DNA from: Siphonodentalium dalli
Taxonomy: Eukaryota; Mollusca; Scaphopoda; Gadilida; Siphonodentaliidae
Direction of reading: 5' to 3'
Assembly (NCBI GenBank): GCA_032622095.1
Contig: CP136067.1
Location: forward strand, 174,318,556 to 174,382,555
Length of the DNA stretch: 64,000 bases
Of the stretch, positions 48,339 to 60,300 are shown piece after piece. The notes below the pieces were generated by a model, which saw only the letters and a list, made by a program, of their open reading frames with translations, had not been told where the DNA came from and ran no database searches. The translations under genes and the position numbers were made by a program. Every line of letters begins with the position of its first letter. Within the stretch, counting starts at the first letter, position 1.

Positions 48339-51300
48339 CTGAAAAGAGAAAAGTCAAAGCTCATAGTGAAAAATGTTGCAACCAAGAAAAAAAGAAGGGT
48401 GCCAGACAGGTCTGAGAATATGGTGCTGGACATTTGCAGAATTAGGTCCCCAGAGGGTGAATTTAGTGTATCTCGCACAGCGTGCTAGCATCACTAAATT
48501 CATTCTCTAGTGACCTGATCTGCTATGAGAGATCTAGACACAGTTGTCAAATGGTGAATATTGTGATGTGCACCAATTGAGCACCTCGATTACACCCATC
48601 AGTAAGCCCAGGGGGCTAGTGCATGTTTTTGCTCAAAAAGTGGGTACTGGGCTTACTCATGAGGACCCCCCTGTGCAAAAATTCAGCTAGCCTTCAGGTG
48701 CCGTCTTACCATAATATTTTATACCAATATCATGTTTTGTATTGAATAAAGATAATGATGTGTTTTATTTATATTATTAAGAAGATAAAATCACATGATA
48801 ATAACCAGAAACAGTTAGGGCTGGACGATATTAACGAAAATAAAAACTGCGATTTTAGGAAATTAAAAACCGCGGTTAACGATATAATCGCGTTTTTTTT
48901 ATACAGATACTAGAAACATTTCTCACTGTTTGCTAGAATCACATCATTGTCAATAATTTTGACAAGTTGACGTCGGGAATAACATACACAACCACTCAAC
49001 CAGTGACAACCTCATGCTCGATCGATTTTCGGATTTAGGCTTGAGTTAAACTATTTGTTTGTACCCGCTTATGATTGGCTGGCACCCACTGATTGCCGAC
49101 GATATTACGATTATTTTAGTTTAGACAATATTACTGATGATATTGAAATTTTAACCGGGTATTGTCGATTAATCGGGAAACCGCCCAGCACTAGAAACAG
49201 TGATAGACAGATACATTTGGGATCAATTTGAATAAGGTTGTAAATTTTGGGATTAATTTGTAAACACAATAGGGTTGTATGATGAGTTCACAAGTTAATT
49301 TAGTTACACTAATGCTTAATAATCAAGCTAGTTCTTATAAAAACAACAGTGATCAAAGGATCCTACAAAAACACCAAGCCATTACTCCACATCCATTGGA
49401 TCTACACTGAATGAGGTATGAATAATAGGTGACACATCCTTTGATTTTATTGATTTGATACCTCTTTGCTTTGATTAATCCAACAACTAATATTAAAATA
49501 AGATGTGTATAATTCACAACAATATTAACATAAGTGTATACTATTATACATCTTTATATTTTAAGCAAAACAACTGGAAAAAATAATGTATTAAGCTTTG
49601 AAATGGGGCTTATCTTCAAGGATGGACTTACTGACGGGTGTATACAGTATAATGTGTCATCTGCCAATTTGGGAATATAGAGAAACTAAACTATAAAATA
49701 AGAAGCATCTTTGCAGGGTAGCGTCACTAAATTCACCCTCAGGGAACCTCATTCTACAGATGTCCTGCACAATATTATCAGGCCTACTGCCAGAAGAGTT
49801 CCCTTTCCACATTTGACTCAAGGAAAAGTTGCTTTAAAAGCAAATCTCATTCAGTAGCTTTCGTGCACTGAATAGTTTTATTTTCTGATCCCATCCTGAA
49901 ACTGAAACCAGAAGTTTACACTTTCAGCCTTGTGGAAATTGTCCTGTCACTTGAAATAACTTTCAACACAATAAAATAAGAAAATATAGGGCCACACAAA
50001 GATTAAAATCTGTTTCTCAGATACTATTTTTTTTAAATGGGCAGGCAGGTTTTTATATGTCTTCCCTACACTGAATAAATGACATGCTAGCCGCATGGGC
50101 AGGCTCTAGCTTTATTCATGTTGTTATTTACAGACAAGACCTGACCACCAACAATTTGACATATAAATCCCCAGTTTCGACAGCAGACACGCCGGACAGA
50201 AAAACTGCCTTCCGACTTGTTTTATATTTTTGAAGGCGGAAATCTGTGAACCAGCCAAACGGATACAAACTCTGTCTACAGGGAAGGCGGTGGTTCTCAC
50301 CTTTTACATTACACGATGCAAGAAATGTTCAATGTCTGAACTCAAACATTCATACTTAGAAACAGATTTTCATAATGTAGTTTTGAACAAATTGTAAAAC
50401 CGTTATAAAAATATACTGTAAAACATCCATCATATTTTAGAAACTTGATGAGCCGACCGCTATACACTCGAGAGTGACAATCTCGCCCTGAACACGTGAC
50501 ACATGTAACCAGAAACTCGTCTCTGATTGGCCTTCACTGTCACATGTTCAGTAACCAACTCTACTCACCCTGCCCATTTATTAACCCGTATCGTACAAGA
50601 CAAATGTTTTTCGCTATACTGCGAAACTCGAAAAACTATTATTATTTTTTTACTTTCAAAATTACACAGCAGGCCGATTTTATACATTTACCCACGAATT
50701 ATCAAAAACATTGTTGGGTGTGAAAAAAATGACTCCATATTTAATGAAAGTGTCAATGACACTGTAGCTCAACTTGGAAAGGGAATAATTTAAGTCAATT
50801 TACAGTCAATGGAGCGATTAGGAATGTGGAAAGTTGAATGTCTAATACTAGTTTATAGACATGAAGAGAAAAGTAAAATCCAAGATGGCTGCTGGCATCC
50901 ATGTTTTCGGCCGAATGACCCCAAAATGAGTCGTTCCCATCTACATTCCAATATCAACAGCCATGACAAATCTTATGATGATCAGACTAAAGGTACGACC
51001 TGTAGCCCGTGCTAAAGGATTTAGTCATACAAAGAGTAAAATCCAAGATTGCTACTGGCGGCCATGTTTTTTGGCCGAATGGCCCCAAAATGACTCGTTC
51101 CCATGTACATGTCATTATTAACATTCATGACAAATTTTATGATGATCAGACTAAAGGTACGACATGTAGCCCGTGCTAAAGAATTTAGTCATACAAAGAG
51201 TAAAATCCAAGATGGCTGCTGGCGGCCATGTTTTCGGCCGAATGACCCCAAAATGAGTCGTTCCCATCTACATGTCATCGTTAACATCCATGACAAATTT

Positions 51301-54300
51301 TATGACGATCAAACTAAACGTACGACCTGTAGCCCATGCTAAAGAATTTAGTCATACAAAGAGTAAAATCCAAGATGGCTGCTGGTGGCCATGTTTTTTG
51401 GCCGATTGACCCCAAAATGACTCGTTCCCATGTACATGTCATTATTAACATTCATGACAAATTTTATGATGATCAGACTAAAGGTACGACATGTAGCCCG
51501 TGCTAAAGAATTTAGTCATACAAAGAGTAAAATCCAAGATGGCTGCTGGTGGCCATGTTTTTGGCCGAATGACCCCAAAATGAGTCGTTCCCATCTACAT
51601 GTCATCGTTAACATCCATGACAAATTTTATGACGATCAAACTAAATGTATGACCTGTAGCCCATGCTAAAGAATTTAGTCATACAAAGAGTAAAATCCAA
51701 GATGGCTGCTGGCGGCCACGTTTTTTCGCCAAATGACCCCAAAATTACTCGTTCCCATCAACATGTCAATATTAACATCCATGACAAATTTCATGATGAT
51801 CAGACGAACAGTACGACCTGTGGCCTGTGCTAATGGATTAAATTTTGAAATCCAAGATGGCCACTGGCGGCCATGTTTTTTTTTCCGAATGACCCCAAAA
51901 TGACTTGTTCCCATTTACATTCCAATTTCAACAGCCATGAAAATTTTTATGATGATCAGACTAAAGGTACGACCTGTAGCCCGTGCTAAAGGATTTAGTC
52001 ATACAAAGAGTAAAATCCAAGATGGCTGCTGGCGGCCATGTTTTTTGGCAGAATGACCCCAAAATGACTCGTTCCCATCTACATGTTATTATTAACATTC
52101 ATGACAAATTTTATGATGATCAGACTAAAGGTACGACCTGTAGCCCGTGCTAAAGAATTTTGTCATACAAAGAGTAAAATCCAAGATGGCTGCTGGCGGC
52201 CATGTTTTTCGCCAAATGACCCCAAAATTACTCGTTCCCATCTACATGTCAATATTAACATCCATGACAAATTTCATGATGATCAGACGAACAGTACGAT
52301 CTGTGGCCCGTGCTAATGGATTAAATTTTGAAATCCAAGATGGCTGCTGGCGGCCATGTTTTTTGTCCGAATGACCCCAAAATGACTCGTTCCCATCTAC
52401 ATTCCAATTTCAACAGCCATGACAAATTTTATGATGATCAGACTAAATGTACGACCTGTAGCCCGTGCTAAAGGATTTAGTCATACAAAGAGTAAAATCC
52501 AAGATGGCTGCTGACGGCCATGTTTTTTGGCCGAATGACCCCAAAATGACTCGTTCCCATCTACATTCCAATATCAACAGCCATGACAAATCTTATGATG
52601 ATCAGACTAAAGGTACGACCTGTAGCCTGTGCTAAAGGATTTAGTCATACAAAGAGTAAAATCCAAGATGGCTGCTGGCGGCCATGTTTTTTGGCCGAAT
52701 GACCCCAAAATGACTCGTTCCCATCTACATGTGATTATTAACATTCTTGACAAATTTTATGATGATCAGACTAAAAGTAGGACCTGTAGCCCATGCTAAA
52801 GGATTTAGTCATGCAAAGAGTAAAATCCAAGACGGCTGCTGGCGGCCATGTTTTTGGGCCGAATGACCCCAAAATGACTCGTTCCCATCTACATGTCAAT
52901 ATTAACATCCATGACAAAATTTCATGATGATCAGACTAAAGGTACAACCTGTAGCCCGTGCTAAAGGATTTAGTCATACAAAGAGCAAAATCCAAGATGG
53001 CTGCTGGCGACCATGTTTTTTGGCCGATTGACCCCAAAATTACTCGTTCCCATCTACATGTCATTGTTAACATCCATGACAAATTTCATGATGATCAGAC
53101 TAAAGGTACGACCTGTAGCCCGTGCTAAAGAATTTTGTCATACAAAGAGTAAAATCCAAGATGGCTGCTGGCGGCCATGTTTTTCGCCAAATGACCCCAA
53201 TATTACTCGTTCCCATCTACATGTCAATATTAACATCCATGACAAATTTCATGATGATCAGACGAACAGTACGACCTGTGGCCCGTGCTAATGGATTAAA
53301 TTTTGAAATCCAAGATGGCCGCTGGCGGCCATGTTTTTTGTCCGAATGATCCCAATATGACTCGTTCCCATTTACATTCCAATTTCAAGAGCCATGACAA
53401 ATCTTATGATGATCAGACTAAAGGTACGACCTGTAGCCCGTGCTAAAGGATTTAGTCATACAAAGAGTAAAATCCAAGATGGCTGCTGGTGGCCATGTTT
53501 TTTGGCAGAATGACCCCAAAATGACTCGTTCCCATCTACATGTTATTATTAACATTCATGACAAATTTTATGATGATCAGACTAAAGGTACGACCTGTAG
53601 CCCGTGCTAAAGAATTTTGTCATACAAAGAGTAAAATCCAAGATGGCTGCTGGCGGCCATGTTTTTCGCCAAATGACCCCAAAATTACTCGTTCCCATCT
53701 ACATGTCAATATTAACATCCATGACAAATTTCATGATGATCAGACGAACAGTACGATCTGTGGCCCGTGCTAATGGATTAAATTTTGAAATCCAAGATGG
53801 CTGCTGGCGGCCATGTTTTTTGTCCGAATGACCCCAAAATGACTCGTTCCCATCTACATTCCAATTTCAAAAGCCATGACAAATTTTATGATGATCAGAC
53901 TAAATGTACGACCTGTAGCCCGTGCTAAAGGATTTAGTCATACAAAGAGTAAAATCCAAGATGGCTGCTGACGGCCATGTTTTTTGGCCGAATGACCCCA
54001 AAATGACTCGTTCCCATCTACATTCCAATTTCAACAGCCATGACAAATTTTATGATGATCAGACTAAAGGTACGACCTGTAGCCCGTGCTAAAGGATTTA
54101 GTCATACAAAGAGTAAAATCCAAGATGGCTGCTGACGGCCATGTTTTTTGGCCGAATGACCCCAAAATGACTCGTTCCCATCTACATTCCAATATCAACA
54201 GCCATGACAAATCTTATGATGATCAGACTAAAGGTACGACCTGTAGCCTGTGCTAAAGGATTTAGTCATACAAAGAGTAAAATCCAAGATGGCTGCTGGC

Positions 54301-57300
54301 GGCCATGTTTTTTGGCCGAATGACCCCAAAATGACTCGTTCCCATCTACATGTGATTATTAACATTCTTGACAAATTTTATGATGATCAGACTAAAAGTA
54401 GGACCTGTAGCCCATGCTAAAGGATTTAGTCATGCAAAGAGTAAAATCCAAGACGGCTGCTGGCGGCCATGTTTTTGGGCCGAATGACCCCAAAATGACT
54501 CGTTCCCATCTACATGTCAATATTAACATCCATGACAAAATTTCATGATGATCAGACTAAAGGTACAACCTGTAGCCCGTGCTAAAGGATTTAGTCATAC
54601 AAAGAGCAAAATCCAAGATGGCTGCTGGCGACCATGTTTTTTGGCCGATTGACCCCAAAATTACTCGTTCCCATCTACATGTCATTGTTAACATCCATGA
54701 CAAATTTCATGATGATCAGACTAAAGGTACGACCTGTAGCCCGTGCTAAAGAATTTTGTCATACAAAGAGTAAAATCCAAGATGGCTGCTGGCGGCCATG
54801 TTTTTCGCCAAATGACCCCAATATTACTCGTTCCCATCTACATGTCAATATTAACATCCATGACAAATTTCATGATGATCAGACGAACAGTACGATCTGT
54901 GGCCCGTGCTAATGGATTAAATTTTGAAATCCAAGATGGCTGCTGGCGGCCATGTTTTTTGTCCGAATGACCCCAAAATGACTCGTTCCCATCTACATAC
55001 CAATTTCAAAAGCCATGACAAATTTTATGATGATCAGACTAAATGTACGACCTGTAGCCCGTGCTAAAGGATTTAGTCATACAAAGAGTAAAATCCAAGA
55101 TGGCTGCTGACGGCCATGTTTTTTGGCCGAATGACCCCAAAATGACACGTTCCCATATACATTCCAATATCAACAGCCATGACAAATCTTATGATGATCA
55201 GACTAAAGGTACGACCTGTAGCCTGTGCTAAAGGATTAAGTCATACAAATAGTAAAATGCAAGATGGCTGCTGGCGGCCATGTTTTTTGGCCCGAATGAC
55301 CCCAAAATGACTCGTTCCCATCTACATGTGATTATTAACATTCTTGACAAATTTTATGATGATCAGACTAAAAGTAGGACCTGTAGCCCATGCTAAAGGA
55401 TTTAGTCATGCAAAGAGTAAAATCCAAGACGGCTGCTGGCGGCCATGTTTTTGGGCCGAATGACCCCAAAATGACTCGTTCCCATCTACATGTCAATATT
55501 AACATCCATGACAAAATTTCATGATGATCAGACTAAAGGTACAACCTGTAGCCCGTGCTAAAGGATTTAGTCATACAAAGAGCAAAATCCAAGATGGCTG
55601 CTGGCGACCATGTTTTTTGGCCGATTGACCCCAAAATTACTCGTTCCCATCTACATGTCATTGTTAACATCCATGACAAATTTCATGATGATCAGACTAA
55701 AGGTACGACCTGTAGCCCGTGCTAAAGAATTTTGTCATACAAAGAGTAAAATCCAAGATGGCTGCTGGCGGCCATGTTTTTCGCCAAATGACCCCAATAT
55801 TACTCGTTCCCATCTACATGTCAATATTAACATCCATGACAAATTTCATGATGATCAGACGAACAGTACGACCTGTGGCCCGTGCTAATGGATTAAATTT
55901 TGAAATCCAAGATGGCCGCTGGCGGCCATGTTTTTTGTCCGAATGACCCCAAAATGACTCGTTCCCATTTACATTCCAATTTCAAGAGCCATGACAAATC
56001 TTATGATGATCAGACTAAAGGTACGACCTGTAGCCCGTGCTAAAGGATTTAGTCATACAAAGAGTAAAATCCAAGATGGCTGCTGGCGGCCATGTTTTTT
56101 GGCCGAATGACCCCAAAATGACTCGTTCCCATCTACATGTTATTATTAACATTCATGACAAATTTTATGATGATCAGACTAAAGGTACGACCTGTAGCCT
56201 GTACTAAAGAATTTAGTCATACAAAGAGTAAAATCCAAGATGGCTGCTGGCGGCCATGTTTTTCGGCCAAATGACCCCAAAAGTACTCGTTCCCATCTAG
56301 ATGTCAATATTAACATCCATGACAAATTTGATGATGATCAGACGAACAGTACTAACTGTGGCCCGTACTAATGGATTAAATTTTTAAATGCAAGATGGCT
56401 GCTGGCGGCCATGTTTTTTGTCCAAATGACCCCAAAATGACTCGTTCCCATCTACATTCCAATTTCAACAGCCATGACAAATTTTATGATGATCAGACTA
56501 AATGTACGACCTGTAGCCCGTGCTAAAGGATTTAGTCATACAAAGAGTAAAATCCAAGATGGCTGCTGGCGGCCATGTTTTTTGGCCGAATGATCCCAAA
56601 ATGACTCGTTCCCATCTACATTCCAATATCAACAGCCATGACAAATCGTATGATGATCAGACTAAAGGTACGACATGTGAGTATTAACATTCTTGACAAA
56701 TTTTATTATGATCAGACTAAAAGTAAGACCTGTCGCCCATGCTAAAGGATTTAGTCATGCAAAGAGTAAAATCCAAGACGGCTGCTGGCGGTCATGTTTT
56801 TTGGCCGAATGACCCCAAAATGACTCGTTCCAATCTACATGTCATTGTTAACACCCATGACAAATTTTATGATGATCAGACTAAAGGTACGACCTGTAGC
56901 CTGTGCTAAAGGATTTAGTCATACAAAGAGTAAAATCCAAGATGGCTGCTGGCGGCCATGTTTTTGGGACGAATGACCCCAAAATGACTCGTTCCCATCT
57001 ACATGTCAATATTAACATCCATGACAAATTTCATGATGATCAGACGAACAGTGCGACCTGTGGCCCGTGCTAATGGATTGAATTTTGAAAACAAAGATGG
57101 CCACTGGCGGGCCATGTTTTTTGTCCAAATGACCCCAAAATGACTCGTTCCCATCTATATTCCAATTTCAACAGCCATGACAAATTTTATGATGATCAGA
57201 CTAAAAGTAAGACCTGTCGCCCATGCTAAAGGATTTAGTCATGCAAAGAGTAAAATCCAAGACGGCTGCTGGCGGCCATGTTTTTTGCCCGAATAACCCA

Positions 57301-60300
57301 AAAATGACTCGTTCCCATCTACATGTCATTGTTAACATCCATGACAAATTTTATGATGATCTGACTAAAGGTACGACCTGTAGCCCGTGCTAAAGGATTT
57401 AGTCATGCAAAGAGTAAAATCGAAGATGGCTGCTGGCGGCCATGTTTTTTGGCCGAATGACCCCAAAATTACTCGTTCCCATCTACATGTCAATATTAAC
57501 ATCCATGACAAATTTCATGACGATCAGACGAACAGTACGGCCTGTAGCCTGTGCTAATGGACTGAATTTTGAAATCTAAGATGGCCGCTGGCAGCCATGT
57601 TTTTTTTCCGAATGACCCCCAAAATGAATCATTCCGGTACAAATGTTGATGTCAACAGCTATGACAAATTTCATAATGATCCGATCAAAGGTACGACCTG
57701 TAGCCTCTATTGTTGACTCCTTACGCACACACGCACACACACCCTCACGCACACACGGACGACAAAGCCATGGCAATAGCTCAAACTTTACAAAGTAAAG
57801 TTGAGCTAATAAGTGTTAATACAATTTCAATATACAGTAATGCCCTAAATAATCGACACCTTAACCACAGCAGAATTATGGGTAACTTTTCAGGATTTAG
57901 TTGGAAATATGGCTGAAAAGTTACCCATAATTCTGCTGTGGTTAAGGAGTTAATTATTTAGGGTATTACTGAAACAGTCATTATACAACCCAGTACATAC
58001 AGTTTAAATGAACCAAAAATAAAACTTCAATATTATCAGAAATAGCAAAAAGAAATATCAAATAAATGTTGAAATATGTCTAGCTAGATTTATGGCCAGT
58101 GATGCACGTGCAGACAGAGATTGTGGACATCGCATTGTGAAGTTGAGAGGCAGGATGATGTATAATTTTTATTGGGCCATAAAAAGAACCAAGCGGGCCA
58201 TATTTTTATGAGGCGGCAGGTGTCTGAGAAACGGAACATTAATTTTATTTGGCCTAGGAACTTTGTTCTTATTTCCATTGTTACTATTCTCAATAACAAG
58301 ATTTCACACACCGAAACCATCATTATGCAAACATGCGCTTACAGTCCAATAAGATATCAAACATTGATCAAGACTTGACGACAAGTATTGGAAAGGATGC
58401 CAAAGCATTGAAAACTATTCTGAATATCATATCAAGACTTAACTATTTGAACTTACTACTCTATTGGCCATTTTTGTTGACAAATATATGTAACGGTTTT
58501 ATTTACATAATAATAGTTTCAACACATGAATGATTATCTATTTCGCCAGATTTTTTACAGACTTTTATAATGTTTGCACATTTACCTAATTTAAGTACCT
58601 TGTGTCCCTTTAACAATAACATACCTGAGGAATCGGCTGATAGGTACTTCATCTGTGTAGCCCATACCGCCCCAATATTGTAGGCATTTATCTGCTACCT
58701 CTCTCGTTAACCTGCCAGCTTTAAGTTTGCACATGGAAGCACTTTTCACCACATCATTTCCTTGCATATATAAAGCTGTAAAAATTCATTAAATATAACA
58801 TAAATGTAATTGCATTCCCTCTTTCCATATTTTTAAGGGTTAAATGAAAGAAAACTGGCATTAGGTTTCAATGGAAATTATCGGACCAAGAATAATGGAT
58901 AATTCAAAAAGAGTTGAACCATGAACTTCCTGACTTTTCTATGCTGAGAGGTCTTTATTTCCAGCCCTGTCAACAAATAGGAATTTCCCAAGACTGAAAA
59001 CCTGTTCCAAGTTTGCAGGCTTGCGACAATAATATTTTGCCAAATTCTCTCAAGAATGTTTTCTGAAAAAGGGACAATAATCACACTTACATAGACAAAA
59101 TGCAAAGCCATGGGGCAATCATTCAGAATTGTCAACCATTTCGGCAAAAAATTTAATCTATATTTGGAGTGTGTATAAATATTTTTTTTCGAAAGCTCTA
59201 AATTATTCGTTTTCAACAAAAATTTCACCAGTTGGTTATAAATTAGTCCCGAATTAAGGTGTGGTGTAGTCAATAATATACACAATTGGCACAATTTACA
59301 TCCAACCAATAGATCATCGACAATATTTATCTATTACATAGAACAGTAACTCTGTTACACATTACCTGTTGTTCTGTAGACTAGAGAACGTAATGCTTCA
59401 ACTTCGGTCGCTAGCTCTGCCAAAGTAAAGTGGACCATTTGATTGTCTAGAATGGGTTTGCCAAAGATTTTCCTCTCCCGAGTATAGTCTATGGTCAGCT
59501 CGATTATCCTGTCCATGGGGACGAGAGCTGAAACGAATCAATATAGAAACAATGAACTATGTTCACTGATTATCAATATATAGTAATGCCCTAAATAATC
59601 AACTCCTTACCCATAATTCTGCTGTGGTTAAGGAGTCAATTATTTAGGGCATTACTGTAGGTCTTAAAGCTGCACGGTGGTTTGGGTTCCAAAATATACC
59701 TTGTAATATTCGCTTTTCCTCGTATAAAAATAGGTCGATAAATACCAAAACTACCTTTCTATGAGCATTAATAAGATGGACCAGAAAGATGCATTGAAGT
59801 CACAAAAATACACCTTCGAAAACGATGATTGGATAACAATAAAATATTCTGACATTTGTATTCTTTGCAATTCTAGAATCAGAAACGGAATAATGAACGA
59901 CTTACAGGGGGGGGGGTGAAGAAAAAAATTCCGGCACGTATGCCGGGGTGGGTGGGTGGTCAAAGCCATCAACAAACATTTTTTTCCGCAACTAAAAAAA
60001 AATGTTCCTGCTTGTTTTTTAGTGTTTTGGCAATGAGTTGGGCTTCAAAACCACTTTGAAATGAGAGAAATAATGTAATTCTAACTGTAAACTGACTGCA
60101 GGCAGTTATCGTGTTGTATTTTGTTGCAAATTTTGAAATCCAAGATGGCCGCTGGCAGCCATGTTTTTTTGGCCGAATGACCTCAAAATGACTCATTCCT
60201 ATTTACATGTCCATGTTAACATCCATGATAAATAGTATGCACAGAAATTCATATACAGCTGTTTACAGTGAATTTCCTCCTGCAAATCTTTGTTTTAGTG

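Noticed and set aside
50809-55946. Repeated plus-strand frames of 75-92 codons
   Set aside because: All are satellite read-through. The unit length is not a multiple of three, so frames end within two units; no domain.
50870-57710. CRISPR-like regular repeat array
   Set aside because: The whole unit repeats, without unique spacers of constant size, and the setting is an animal gene intron.
58878-59309. A 143-codon minus-strand frame in the acyl-CoA dehydrogenase intron
   Set aside because: It lies between two confirmed exons on the same strand, has no domain or splice support, and its composition is that of AT-rich intron.
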